64,000 nucleotides of DNA from Rotaria sp. Silwood1. Lineage: Eukaryota; Rotifera; Eurotatoria; Philodinida; Philodinidae. This document shows positions 29,413 to 42,468 of the stretch, one piece after another. A program made the translations under genes and the position numbers. The notes below the pieces were generated by a model. The model saw nothing but the letters and a program-made list of their open reading frames with translations, searched no databases and was not told where the DNA came from. The stretch lies in assembly GCA_905250075.1 (NCBI GenBank), contig CAJNOP010000124.1, positions 318,373 to 382,372 on the forward strand, given 5' to 3'. The stretch's first letter is position 1. Every line of letters starts with the position of its first letter.

Positions 29413-30382
29413 TCTTTTTTGAGTATTAATACGCTTGTAGCGGTTAATATTGAAGTATTTTACTCAATGATAACACAAAGGTAGAGACAAGGGCCTCACA
29501 TAACCTTCGAAAAATCATGAAAATTCAGCCAAAAATGATAGTAGAGCCGAAATCGTTTCGAGAAATATTCTGAAAACTTGCTACAGTCTCGTTTGATCAA
29601 TGAATCAATATGGGATGTATGCAATACAATTGAAATGTTATTCAATCCGATTTCAGAACTTGTCTGTACGGTAGTTATGTCTTATTTGATTATGTAAATA
29701 GGAATCTGTCTAGCATTTAGTTAGGAACAGAAATGATCGAATGAAATTAAATCCCAAAGTGTTTAAAATATCTTTGGAATGTGTGATAGTCTTCGTGTGA
29801 CTGCTTTTGTTGAGTATACCATCGGAGAAAATAGAGTTTATTAGTTTCACATAAACTCAATAATACTATTTTAAGAATGGCTCTCGAAATGATTTTCAAA
29901 TTAGAATACAATTTATGAATAAGTTTAATTATGTTTGATATTGGATAGAAGACACTGAAAATATATTAGAAAAAACTCTTCACATAATCGAATTATTTTA
30001 TACTGATTCGTCTAAAAGAACTATCGTCATCTGTTGAAAAACTCGGAGAAATCAGTCACGATCGTAACCAGCTAAAATGATCTTAGACAGATGTTGAATA
30101 TCTGTCGTGGTCAATTGTGAGGTACATTAAAAAAGAGTTACGGTCTTTTAAGCAACTCGCATCAGATACTGATAGTTAGCCGAAAATCATATTGAATACT
30201 TGAAAAATCTTATTTACATAATGCGCAATGAGCGATTTTCCTGACATATGAATCATCATGTATCTGTTGTTGATGAATGTTTCACGATTGCAGACAAAGA
30301 TGCGAAACGTCCACTTTTATTGTGTATAATAGAACAAAATAGTTATATGCTTTTTTTCTTTAAAGAACTTGTTGAGTGAAAC
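29413..30382. other. Intergenic upstream of the nucleoredoxin-like gene
   Basis: No coding frames, repeats or element ends recognised. It should contain the promoter of the gene starting at 30383, but I see no decisive motif. Confidence 0.4.
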
Positions 30383-32292
30383 ATGACAGCAACATTGAAT
30401 GAATTACTTGGCGAGCGATTATTCCAACACAACGAACCAAAAGAAGTACCGACCAGTCAACTCGATGGCAAAACTGTCGTACTCTATTTCTCGTGAGTTC
30501 ATTATTATTCGTAAGTCAATTATCATATCGATTTTATTCCAGGGCCTGGTGGTGTCCATGTTGTTGCAAATTTACACCGAAACTGGCAGAAATCTTTAAG
30601 AAATTTCAGAACGATGTATCAGACAAATTGGACGTAGTCTTTATTTCTGACGATAAAAATGAAGATGAATTTTTTGAATACTTCAAAGCAATGCCATGGA
30701 AAGCAATGCCTTACTTGGGTGCGTGTGTAATATCTCGAAGTGGAAAGATCAGGAAAATAGCACTCTCGTGATATCACATTGCCTTCTGTGTATTTTTATC
30801 CTTCATGTTTCCTTTCACAGAGTAGACTGAATAGAAACGCAACAGGAAAGTCTTTTCTAAAGGTAGTATAATCATTCTGCATATATATTGTCTCTAAGAA
30901 ATCAACACTCTTGCAAACTTGTTTATCGGTAAAAAGCCATGAATGACCTCATCTACTAATAGAACAAAAGAAAATGTCATATATAATTTTTTTTAAATAT
31001 AGAACAAGCCTATTAGACAGAACATGTTTTTATAGTGTATTCAACAGAAATCAAGTGAGTGTTTATATATTGTTCGAGAAAAATCTATTTTATCTGATGA
31101 GGAACGGTCGATACTTTTGTTCGTGTTGATTTTCAAATTCTATTTCAAGATACAGACTATTACAAACGATAAACAATGAAAGCTAGAATAGGCCTAATTG
31201 TAATAGAAGAACACTTGTTTTTTTAGAAAGAATTCCGTTCTTTAGGTCGCGATTGGTATATAAAATTATGTGAGAAATTCAACATCAGAGGCATTCCATC
31301 GATAATCGTTCTGTCTCCATCATGTGATGTTCTCACTTCGGTTGGTTATGAAGAAGTACGCTCGGTAGGCATCGAAGCATTACACTTGTGGTGTCAAGGC
31401 AAGTCTCTTTTCTGGGAAAAGTCACCACGTGATGGTGAACCTGTCTGGGATGACATCGATTGCACTTATTGTCATATGCGTCCCTTGGTTGGTTCACGTT
31501 GTGGTTGTACTCGTGAAGAATGTTATTTTAATCTGTGTGAGACATGCATTTCGAAGAATGCACACGATCATCCTCTTGTCAAATATCTCTTTCCCAAACA
31601 GATATATTCATTGGAACAACTGTTTGCATCAGTGCCGTATTTACTTAGCTCCAATAAAGGAGACCGATTAGAAACAAAGATATTGTGGAAAGATGGTGTG
31701 AAAAGTTTTGGACTATACTTTTCAGCTCACTGGTGCCCACCTTGCCGTGAATTTACACCTAAATTGGCTCAGGCCTACAAAGAAGCTCAAGCGAGCGCTC
31801 ATCCGTTTGAAATAGTGTTTATCTCATGTGATCGAGATGAAACATCATTTGATGAGTATCGTGCTGAGATGCCTTGGCCTGCTGCTCCTTTCAACTCAAC
31901 AGCTGTACTCGACGCTTACTTTGATTGCAGAGGCGAGTGAACATTTTCATTTTTATTTTCATTGAATCTTGCCTCTTTTAGGCATTCCATCACTCATAGT
32001 TGTCTCGATTGATGGAAACATTTTGACTCGTAATGGTGACGCTTCAGTGTCGCGTAAAGGAGTTGAAGCCCTACAGACATGGGCCAATGGTAAAGTATTA
32101 CCTCGTCCGTCGGTAGACGAGTTTGAATGGTTCTGTATTTCATGCGATGGATGCGGCATGGATCCGATCATTGGTCAACGGTATAATTGTTCAACATGTG
32201 GTAACTATGATCTCTGTTCGACTTGTGAAAAGAAAGGACATGAACATCTGCTCGAACTCATTCCACAACCGAACGTCGATGAGAATGATTGA
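30383..32292 (+). CDS. Nucleoredoxin-like protein with two ZZ zinc fingers
   Basis: A cytosolic thioredoxin-fold oxidoreductase. Exons 30383-30492, 30543-30718, 31231-31932, 31982-32292 sum to 1299 nt, 432 residues (vertebrate nucleoredoxin is about 435). The first thioredoxin-like domain has [13 protein letters not shown] (residues 39-51), where CPCC replaces the usual CPPC. A first ZZ-type finger lies at about residues 173-210 ([20 protein letters not shown]). The second thioredoxin-like domain has the canonical [13 protein letters not shown] near 262-274. A second ZZ finger lies near 384-418 ([19 protein letters not shown]). Intron 2 is 512 bp with an acceptor AAAG|AATTCC chosen to keep phase. 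Intron 3 starts GC rather than GT (GCGAGT...TTTTAG); using it restores [10 protein letters not shown], the expected sequence. The ZZ pairing suggests a protein-binding redox factor. I infer function from fold only. Confidence 0.9.
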
Positions 32293-33482
32293 AATCGCAA
32301 TCACATATAAAAAACAAGGAAATCGAACTTCATATAATTAATTTGTGCTGTATCGAGTGTGTAGTTTCAGTATCATAGTAATAATAGAATTCATCGTGTG
32401 CGGAAATTTTTTTCCAACGTTATATTGATTACGATTCGTAATGATTCAACAAAGAAAAGAAAATGTTGTTTTCTATCATTCATGTCATTTTCTTATTTCG
32501 TTTATGAATGGTTTCTTGCGAACGGATTTTGTATTCGCCAGGGTGTGGGTGTGGGTGGGTATGCAAACGAAAGCATATCATCTACAGACACATCCTTCTC
32601 TATTCATCTCACCTTATTTGTATATTTGATTTTTCTTATTTTACATTTCTTCGTGCAGATCATGCATCACAATTAAAAAATTGTCAACTACTATATAAAT
32701 AGATCAGTATATGAGAGGCTCTGCGTCCTATGATACATTAGACTGTTTTTTTTCATAACAAATTGAGTCTAGATAAGTATGTTAGCTAATCAAAATAAGT
32801 AAAATTATAAATAATTTGAAACATTCATTGGGTATCTTCCATTACGCTCTTCTATATTATTGTCAGTGACGAAATACGATTGACTAAAGATACAATTCAT
32901 AAATGGATGAGATAGTTTAAGTGATTCGTCATGCATCTACGAATATTCGTGTACTCAACATTGAAAGTGATCACGAAAAATCTCGATCCATCTCGTATAG
33001 TTATGATGGATCTATAAAGAATAACTGCTTCTGTTAAAACATAGAAATTTTTCATATTGCATTTCGTTTTACTATTATTTTCATTGTACCAACAAAATCA
33101 TTGAGTGATGCAGAACATTGGCGGGAAAATTTTTAGACTTGGATGATCAAACATCCACATTGCATGTATAAGTTTTCTCATATTGAATCAGAGAATTAAT
33201 GATCTTCTTTGAAACTTGAAGACAACAGAAAAATTTGATATTTTCAAAGTTCTTAATTGTGATTAGTTGAATTTGGAGTCTTTCTCACATATTTACAATA
33301 TCATGAGGTAAGAAAAATTGACGAGAGCAGTATCCGATCGAGCATAGACAAATATAAACTACATAAGCACAAAGATATCTTGATTCAACATAAAGTTTCA
33401 CACATCTTTTTACTTAGAGTCGTAACAACGAATCATGAATAGTTTTTGCCGTACGCTCTCAATCACGCAGAGAAGTCGATCA
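32293..33482. other. Intergenic between convergent genes
   Basis: No gene. It contains one weak telomere-like dyad at 32541-32595, listed separately. The flanking genes converge here, so both 3' untranslated regions lie in this stretch. Confidence 0.45.
32541..32595. repeat. Telomere-like G-rich tract with weak C-rich partner
   Basis: GGGTGTGGGTGTGGGTGGG is a short near-perfect TGTGGG tract. After about 23 bp comes ACAGACACATCC, a poor complement. This is the least convincing pair that still shows both arms, in the same G-then-C order. Confidence 0.5.
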
Positions 33483-34041
33483 TTATTTTTGTATTGATCG
33501 TGGTAAATTCTTTAGAATATTACTCACTGAAACACTTCGTTTAGACTTACAGTCAAATTTTAAATGATCTCGAGCATTTAGATAAGGTTTTTGAATAGCA
33601 TGTAAATGAAGATGATCGATTGAATTGTAGGGCGGAAGATGGAAGCACAAAACAAATATTGAATCATTGCTTTCATTGAAATTTTGCGAGTACAAGCGAA
33701 GTTGTTCCATGGCAACCTGTGTATACAATGATGTGAAAACAATATCATGAAAACAAAATTATAAGTTATACTGAGTGCATATGCTCCAACAATGGTTGAT
33801 GAGCATCGTTTAATTTTGAAACATCTTTTATGTGTTCTATTGGTACGACGAGTAAATGTAGACGTGCAGCAGGTGTTCTTGGCGTGAACACGACACAATG
33901 GTTATCTTTATGTAAGAGTCTATTGGATAATGATTGTCCCCGAGCAATGTGACAGAAAAGGCAATCAATTACTTGTCTTGTTGCTCTATCGTAGACCACA
34001 CCTTTTTTTGTGATCTTATTCGTAGGTTGTGTTGTTATCAT
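33483..34041 (-). CDS. HIT (histidine triad) family protein, HINT3-like
   Basis: A nucleotide hydrolase or transferase of the HIT superfamily, probably an adenosine phosphoramidase. Exons 34041-33772 and 33716-33483 are joined by a 55-bp GT-AG intron in phase 0, giving 167 residues. The N-terminal CLFCHIARGQ lies near residues 28-37, VVFTPRTPAARLHLLVVP is the nucleotide-binding strand region, and the active-site triad is in DHLHLHAIQ, with histidines at 125, 127 and 129. The second exon reads through a loop (HLPPYNSIDHLH) typical of HINT3/aprataxin-like members. The start ATG at 34041 is the first in frame. No zinc finger or DNA-binding extension is present, so it is not full-length aprataxin. 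Confidence 0.9.
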
Positions 34042-37000
34042 ATCTGTCCACCAGGAAACTATTTCACCGAGTTCTCAGTACACACAATGAATAAAAGAAT
34101 CTTAAAAAATAGAGAAAACGTCACATCGGTCAAAGACTCATTCATGAAAATGTTCAAGAGATCATGATGCATTCTTCTTGCACTTGAAAGAGTGTTTGAA
34201 TGGGAGATTTTATTTTCAATCGTATACAAATGACTGGCGCATGAGCAATACTCATCGTATTATGTGTGAACAATGGCCTGTCAATAAAAATTAACAAGGT
34301 GCACAATCGATTGAAACGTTTGAAATTGGACACTGATCTAACACAAGGTCTGTAAACAAGTGAGATCAATCGATAACCTATGAAAGATAAAATAACCAAT
34401 AAAAACCGAGATTGCCACATATACTTTTCAGCTTGTATATTCTAATTAAACTATAAAAGAATATATTTAAACACGTTGTACGTCATTTTTTATAAAGCAT
34501 CTTACTAGTATATAATGCAGCTTTTTTCTCACAAAATTCCCAGTTGTATCTGTTTACTCTGCCCCAACTTTTATCGAAGTACGAAGCTCTAGATATTGAA
34601 TTAAGAGCATAGAGATAATAATAAAGATATACAAAGTAGGTACTCTGTAATGGAACACTTTTGACAACTAACATGTTTCTGTGAGTCCATGTATTGTTTT
34701 GTTTCATCTATTAAATAATTATGCATATGTTACCAGCGGATATCTAAAAAACAATACCACGAAAAATTATCTCTTTTTACTATCATTCGTTTTCTTTTCG
34801 CACCCTACTCTCAACTCCATGCACATTTTTATCTCTGATGTTATTCGAAAGCAGATGAGACCATGTGTCTTCGTACTTAATTTGTAACAAAATAGACAGT
34901 CAGTGACCATTTGGACTCTATAAGCCTAACCTTATTCAAGTGATTATTTCTTTTTTTGATCATGAATGAAAGTTTTCTGATATCTATGTATGAAACAATT
35001 TTAGTTGCTAAGTAGCATGGTTCACATAAAAATGCCGTTAACTTCAATAAAAATCGGCAGAGTAGAAGATGCATTTCTAGTCGTAATGAACAACGTGATT
35101 CTTTGTGTGACTGTTATGCTCATCTCGTTCTAACCGTGTCGGATGACAGTTTTTCCTAATCGATAGATCCTGGACGTGAACTCACTAAGTAACTAGTATG
35201 ATCTATGAAAATGATAACTTTGATAGACTAATTTTTATGTATTTTAATCACAAACAAGGTATGTATGATACTAAATTATCAAGCTCTTAAAGCAGTCAAA
35301 ATTGTTATTATTATAGAAATACGAAGTCTATCAATGAAGCTATTCCAAAGAACTTGCTAATCATTACATTAAGCACTGTAGTTTTAGTACGATTTGAAAG
35401 TTCAATACACGCAGCGATGTCTTTGAAAAGATCGGGTGGGTACCGAAGTTTCATAATACGTATATGTTTTTGTGAATTTTATTTTCTACTTCTGTTGCTT
35501 CAAGAAAGACTTTGTAATGAATTAGATATGTTCTGTTAGTTTTCTTATAAACTAATTGATATTGTTCAATGATCTAAACTAAAAACGGATAACTGTTAAA
35601 CATTATTTCTAGAATACAAAATATTTTACTTTATTTTAAAAATCTATTTTCGTTGAGTCGATAAAAAAAAAGTATCATAAGAATAAAAGTTTGACTATCA
35701 AGAAATAGAAACTTTATTTAAAATTGAAAATACAAACGTGTGTCAAATAAATAGTCAGAAAAATTGATTCATCAATTTATCTGTATTGTTTTTTATTGAA
35801 TCATTACTTCTTTCTTTCGTCATACTAAAATATATCTTACTGCACACAATTCGCATAAAGTTCATATTTAGAATAAATCTAGTTAGACAGTGTATATTTG
35901 AATTTCATATTTCAAGACGGTACACTAAACCTTTTCTATTTAAACTCATAAAAAAAAATCTTTTTTTACTTACAATATGAAGGATGTTGAATATTTGACT
36001 CTGTCTGTAAGAGAAATTTGTTTATGAGTTAAGAAATCAGATGTAACAATATACACTGCAGCATATCTGTGATGATCCATGTTTTTATATGAAAGAATGC
36101 TGATATCTTACATTTGAATGGGAGTCCAAACAGCATTATATTGAAACAAAACTATCACAAATATGATGCGATAAAATGCGTTGTAACTGGGGAGTGATGC
36201 ATTTAAATATCAAAATAACGTTTTGTTCTCGAAAATCAAAAGGTTAAGGCATTGGTTGATAATAATTTTTTTTAATGATAAGTCGTCCACCATGATATAA
36301 CATTTTTTTTCGAGTATATCTATAATGGCCATAGCTTTGTCACCCGGTTCAAAGCATCTTTAGTTCACTTATAAATGATGATTGTCTCTAGCAAGTAGAT
36401 TCGTTTGATATAATCAAGAGAAATGAAAATGTATGCTTCGCTCACATGTGACACAATGATAATATCTTCAAAACAGAGTTATAGAAACTTACAACGAGCG
36501 ATAAGAAACATAAAATGATTCTGTGTTGTATGCGCATGAGACAGTCATAGTTTGTCTTATACCACTTGTGCTTCACCTTCGACACTCATGAGGTGTACAA
36601 AAGATGTACTTTCACATGGCAATATATGATATGACAACATGAAAGACAATAGATTTAATCGCAAAAGAAACAAACTCTCAAATGATACTTAAGTAATTTT
36701 AAAAATGAAACAATCTTATATGGACAATAAAAACGCATGGCATATTATCAATGTTGTCATCCATGAAACAAAGAAATAATAAAAATAAAACTTTTCACAC
36801 TAAAAATGTCAACATCAAGGAAAATTGATTGATATCAAGCAGAACTATGTATATGATATCGACAAATAAGATTTCTATAATCATTTGTTGAATTAATTAA
36901 TTTATTTTTCCTTCATGAAAAGATCACATTTGAAAGTTTATCTTGTGCTTGATATCTTTCTTCATCTATTCCTCGTTTATGAACTGCTATAAGTTCGAAA

Positions 37001-39080
37001 GAGTTCCTCCATCAACAAATAAACTCAATTATGTTATGCTCAATGATCAATAGAAATTGAATTGATAACATGAAGATGCTTCAAATCACGTATCACACAA
37101 TCATACCAGTATCTAACATGCACGTGTAATTTCGGTGTGTTCGCGTTCTACCTTATAGAATATATGCAGTCTATTCTTATCAAGTATATTTTATTCTATA
37201 TATATACTTTGATTCGTGTCATTTTTTTATTTTGATGTATTCTCAATGAATCAAACGTGTATCATGCGTTTAGTTTTGTCTTCCATGTATCTAGCAAAAA
37301 TATTTTACTGTTGCAAGACATATTTAAGTGCAGTAAAACAAAACTTTGTGTACTAAACTAAACATCTTTGGTCGATATCATCCAATAAATGATATTCGAC
37401 CATTTGACTTGAAAAATTTTGTAGCACGTGATATAATCTATTCATTAGTCATATTAAATTAATACATAGAATTTGAAATAAAAACAAAGTTACTAATAAA
37501 TTTATGTCGACCGTACATGTTACTTTCGTTGACTAATTAATTCGCTAGCTTTTCATTAATTTTAAGAAGAAAATTGTTGAGTACATTTTCGTACGTATAT
37601 TGAAACTGAATTTTTTCAGTAGATATTTTGCCGTTTAGTATTATTTTTCTTGCATAAATAATTTAAAAATCTAAACAAACTTGAATATCTTGTATATTAA
37701 TTTCGAACATGTCTTGCACTATTCTTTGATTACAGAGACTCGACGTCATCATACTGTTGCTTGTCATGTTCGAGCGATTCTTGTTGCACATACAAGCGAA
37801 CTCATAACACCACTGTGTATGGTTACACAACACAAAGCAAATCTACAAACTCAACAATGGAAGGCGAATTAAAAGCAATAATTCATGTTTTCTTATGATT
37901 ACTCTGTTACCTTGTTTGAATCGAGACGCACCGACGCCGATGATTTGCTTACTTACAATTGAAAAGAAATAAAAAAATGATCGATATAATAAATTGAAAC
38001 ACAACAAAATGGCTCATATTATACTCTAGTGGCTTTACTAATCTGTCATATATTGATCTACGTGGTCATAATGCAGCCAAAAGTATTCGAAATATTGCTT
38101 GCATATGAATGCAATCTTTTGACGAGACACGATGCTTCTGCTGTTAGACAGAAGAGGGTGTGGCTGTGACTGTGAGTAAACGATTAGCCATACTCTACGA
38201 CGAAGATAATAAGAAAAGAAAAAGAAAAAAGGTCGATTACAGCTTCCCAGATTAAAACAGCCCCTGAACGAGCCTCTTGCTGATTAGACAGATCCTCTTC
38301 ATCTTTAACAATATGAAGGATCTTAACGTCTATTTTCATTTGTTTTTGGAAAGGAAACTTAGGAAAGTAAGAATTTTACTTGGGTTGTTTTAAATGATCG
38401 TTTCTAGCGTATTGATTTTTCAAAATTTATATTGACCGATTCAAAAGTTCTTGACCTGCGCCTTATCTATTCATGAAAGGAATATCCCACTAAATCTTTA
38501 TAAGCTCATCATTCGAGCTGTTGGTTGTGATATTTCATAGAAAGTTTCATGATTTTTATAAAATTCTTCAGACATTGTTTTAAACTAAATTATGGATATT
38601 GAAGTGACCTTTTGCGATCGTTGTATTAATCGAGAAAGTTTTGTATCGTTAAAAATATTGACGAATGTTCCAGTAGCGAATAAATTTTATGTGATAATAT
38701 TGTTAATCATTAGTAAAACAACAGTCGCTGCAGTATTGGATGAAAATTATTATCGAAATTTTGGCTAATAAGTAAAGCTGGTCTTTATAGCGACATTTAT
38801 TGTTAAGAATATAAAAAAGCTATATGTCAACTTTTAAATAATTCATTCATTTACAACCACAATTTGAATAAATATCAAGACTAGGTAAATCAAAATATCA
38901 AAATACAAAGTAAAAAAAGAGACAAAACTCGATTTGCACATATTCGAGGCTTTATTTTTGCTGCTTTCATCGTCAGAAATAATGTTCTCGCATGGTGGTA
39001 GATAAAGAATCGTATTCAAGATAAATCAGTGTAAGTTTTGCTATCTTCTCATTTCTACTCTGTGAAAAGATAAAAATCCA
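34042..39080. other. Gene-poor interval, about 5 kb
   Basis: AT-rich DNA with only short, unconnected open frames. A single-arm telomere-like tract lies at 38155-38177. I found no gene relic, element ends or array here. The last few hundred bases should hold the promoter of the dehydrogenase gene. Confidence 0.5.
38155..38177 (+). repeat. Short TG-rich telomere-like tract, single arm
   Basis: GAGGGTGTGGCTGTGACTGT followed by GAG resembles the degenerate G-rich arms seen elsewhere. No convincing C-rich partner follows within 60 bp. It may be a decayed dyad or chance. Confidence 0.35.
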
Positions 39081-40367
39081 ATGCCAATAATGCGACAATA
39101 TACTCTCACTTTTGTTCTTCACATATTTTTTATGCTAAATTTTCATCATATTAATTGTATCAATATTACATTTATTCCGAAGCCTAAACTTTTCACACTA
39201 GCCGATCTTCCACCTCCAAATGTATCAGAGCTGGTCTTGCATTATGCAAAAGTTGTACCGGTGCCTTCAAATCCTGAGCTATTTGTTCCAAAAGGATTTA
39301 TTATTAAAGTACACACGACTGATGTTGAAAAACCACGTTATCTTCAGTATACACCTGAAGACGATATACTTGTTAGTGAATCACAGATCAATCGCATTTC
39401 TTGTTTATTAGATACTGATAAAGATGGTTACCCAGATAAACGTGTCACAATCGCTGATGAAACTAATGGACTTTCTAAACCATTCGGAATGGCATTTTCA
39501 GGACAATATTTCTATGTTGCCGATCAATATACTTTAAGACGATTCAATTGGACCGGTTGTACTGGACAACTGTCAGGTAATGGTGAAGTATTGATGAGTT
39601 ATACTGGTGAACGCCATTGGACACGAACTATTGTCATACCACCAACAAACGATCGTCTGTATATTAGCATCGGTTCAGCTTCCAATGTTAACGTAGAACC
39701 TTTACCATTGGCCTCTATTCAAGTCGCTAATCTCGAAGGAACTAATCAGAAACCTTTTGCAACTGGTCTAAGAAATGCAGTTGGTTTAGCATTTCATCCG
39801 AAAACTCAAGAACTCTATGCAACATGTCAGGAACGAGATGAAATCGGCGATGAGTTCGTACCAGATTTTTTTACTAACGTCAAAGAAAATGACTTTTTCG
39901 GTTGGCCATATACTTATTTAAGTCCAAATTTCATCGATCCAAGACGTACGTTAGCTAATGGTTCGAGTGAACGACCTGATCTTGTCGCACGTACACGAAC
40001 ACCAGATGTTCTTATTCAATCTCATTCTAGTACACTCGGTGTGACTTTCTACACGGGTAAACAATTTCCTGAACGATATCGAAGTGGAGCTTTTGTTGCA
40101 TTGCGCGGATCAGGTAATCGTCAAGCTGTTATTGGTTCCAACATCATTTTTATACCTTTTAATGAAACAACCAATCGACCTATCAATTACTATGAAGATT
40201 TTGTTTATGGGTTTCTAATTAATTCAACGTCTCCAACTAAGTTTGGTTCACCAATTGGTTTGCTCGAACTCAAAGATGGAAGTATTATATTTACAGACGA
40301 AGATAATAATCGAATCTATCAAATTCAATATATGGAGAAAGCAACACAGGACGTCGTTGGGTCTTAG
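39081..40367 (+). CDS. Secreted sorbosone/glucose dehydrogenase-like beta-propeller (PQQ type), intronless
   Basis: A 428-residue protein of the sugar dehydrogenase (GSDH/L-sorbosone dehydrogenase) superfamily, expected to oxidise an aldose or sorbosone with a PQQ-type cofactor outside the cell. The first about 25 residues form a signal peptide (LTFVLHIFFMLNFHHINC). Family hallmarks in order: LSKPFGMAFSGQYFYVAD near 131-148, GERHWTRTIVIPP near 176-188 with the catalytic-type histidine at 179, GLRNAVGLAFHP near 229-240, ERDEIGDEFVPDFF near 251-264, FFGWPYTYL near 272-280, then a PDVLIQSHSSTLGVTFY block and SGAFVALRGSGNR. A calcium-binding-like DTDKDGYPD at 111-119 is also seen. There are no introns, although neighbouring genes have them. 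The closest family architecture I know is bacterial and fungal, so horizontal acquisition is plausible but unproven. Confidence 0.87.
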   Translation: MPIMRQYTLTFVLHIFFMLNFHHINCINITFIPKPKLFTLADLPPPNVSELVLHYAKVVPVPSNPELFVPKGFIIKVHTTDVEKPRYLQYTPEDDILVSESQINRISCLLDTDKDGYPDKRVTIADETNGLSKPFGMAFSGQYFYVADQYTLRRFNWTGCTGQLSGNGEVLMSYTGERHWTRTIVIPPTNDRLYISIGSASNVNVEPLPLASIQVANLEGTNQKPFATGLRNAVGLAFHPKTQELYATCQERDEIGDEFVPDFFTNVKENDFFGWPYTYLSPNFIDPRRTLANGSSERPDLVARTRTPDVLIQSHSSTLGVTFYTGKQFPERYRSGAFVALRGSGNRQAVIGSNIIFIPFNETTNRPINYYEDFVYGFLINSTSPTKFGSPIGLLELKDGSIIFTDEDNNRIYQIQYMEKATQDVVGS

Positions 40368-42468
40368 CAGCCCATTGGATAGCTTTATGTTCTTCTTTAT
40401 TAACCTATATTTACGCTTAAATACTACTAATAAAAAGTTTCATGTCTAGCATTGATCTCCTAGAAGCTGTTAGTATGATTATTGACTATGTATCAGTTTT
40501 ATCATAATGAATTATTGATTTAAAGAAGGACCGTGCAGTTTCGAGAAAGTGAAAATAATTTTGCTTAGTTGACATTGTACTGCAGATACTCTTTTATAGT
40601 TTGTTCTACGTGGTACTTTTCAGTTATAAACTATTACAACGTTGTCATCTTATTGTTATGAAATGAATCTAATCAAAGTATGGTGTTTTAGTGTTGCTTA
40701 GATCATATTAAATTTATTAAAAATAATTCATGAAATTTTGTCGTATTACTTAAGTACTTCTTTTAGCAATAATCATCAAAATATAGTTATTTAACAACAA
40801 CTGAAGTAAAGAAAAATGTTAACAATCTATATATTTTTCTCTAACTCAATAAATAACGATTCATATGAAATGCTTATCTTTAGTGATATGATGATAATAT
40901 CTCATCTGCTATTTGAAGAAAATAGAAACCAAGAGACTCAAAAACTTCAGTCGACACTTGAAGACACGATGCAGCGACTGTGGATGACATTGAATGGACA
41001 AATATGAGTAAATTTATCCATCTACACTCACGTATGAATCATATTTCACATAACTATCCAGAGACGTTGAAGTTCATTTGGACCATTGCGCAAACGTTAC
41101 TCGAGGGTGTGGATTTGGTAAAAAAGATACTCACAAGTACACTCGAATCCACATTTACACTTCACACTCACTATCACCCCATACCCAGCTGGTGATTATC
41201 TTCAAATCTTGCTTGGTTTAGCATGTTGCCTCTATTGGTTAGAAACTAAATGGTAGTTTCCATCGCAAATAGCTCTAGTCAACAATTTACGTAGATCGCT
41301 CCAACGACTTGACTTACATGGGTTAGAAATTTGTCATTAACATAAGTCGAATCTATCTTCGAAGACACATAATTATCTTGGCTTTGATCGTTCATTATTA
41401 AATAGTCGATGTGAAATAATTTGAACGGAAATCGAATCTAGAAGAAGCATCTTCATTCTTGTTAGCACAGTAAAAAATCTTTGAGTATTGTACATTTATT
41501 GTCCATCTAATAGATTCATAGCGTTTTGATCAAAGTAAAGCAACTTTAGATCATCACGCACCAAAGTATTTGGACAAAGTGTAAAATCAATCCAATGTTA
41601 ATGTTGAAGAAGAGATATTGCACGAATTAAATTCATCACTTTCTGAAACAATTTCTAATTGTCGCATTATGTCATCATCTTGATATAACTTAACTCGTTT
41701 GATTCATCTTGTGCAAAGGTTTCATATGTCATCTCTTCTTCTATCAAGTCATCTATTCGATTTCTTTCAGAAAAGGGAGACATCTCTTATAAATTCTACT
41801 TTGATTTGTATTCATCTATGATTGGTTGTGCCAATATAATTACCTGGTTGGCTTTCTGTCGTTGCAGATCACCTAAGCGATATGAATGAATGATAAGGAA
41901 AGAGAAAGTATCTTGTGTGTAAACTACTGCCATGGTTCATTCTTTCTCTATGGCAATACCTTCGAATAGGTTTTATCATGTCTGTAATTGTGATTTTGAT
42001 TTCTCTGATAAAAAAATCTCGAACTCAACTCGATTTTGAAGGCTTGTTTCTCGATTCAATCAAGTTCAAGTGATTTTCGTCAATTGAAGTAATGAGATGG
42101 AGACACATTATATCCTTTTGATACGGGTTCTGAACTGACACTCCATCTATTTTGACAAAACATTAATTAGTGAAGTGATCGACCAGAGGTAGGAATGCCA
42201 CGTTTAGATGGTGTAACACACTTTATGAAACCAGTCGAACAACATGAGCTGTTCTTTTCCTATTCGTTATTAATAAACATACGTAAATAAATACATCATA
42301 TATAGCAAGCAGTTTTTGATTCAGTTACCTGAGTTGAATCGTTCTTCATTGAATAGCTGTCGACTGAAGTAATATTTTGGAAAACAATAAAGATCGAGTG
42401 TCTTATGTTTCTTTTTCTGTTTTGACTATAGATCAATTATTACATATTTACATTCGTATCAAATATCG
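40368..42468. other. Intergenic; one telomere-like dyad and a possible small coding remnant
   Basis: Contains the dyad at 41104-41187. On the minus strand near 41790-41590 there is a short coding-like run (MSPFSERNRIDDLIEEEMTY, then after a 1-nt frame change DDDIMRQLEIVSESDEFNS, with a stop near 41600). It is acidic, of no recognised family, and too short and shifted to call a gene. Confidence 0.4.
41104..41187. repeat. Telomere-like dyad, G-rich arm then C-rich arm
   Basis: A short G-rich arm (GAGGGTGTGGATTTGG) is followed by a longer degenerate C-rich arm of CACTC/CCACA/TTCACACTC words ending TATCACCCC. It has the same polarity as the other dyads. The arms are unequal, the C-rich one being much longer. 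Confidence 0.55.

Noticed and set aside
29296-29484. Open frame spanning the N gap
   Set aside because: More than half of it is undetermined sequence; the frame has no meaning.
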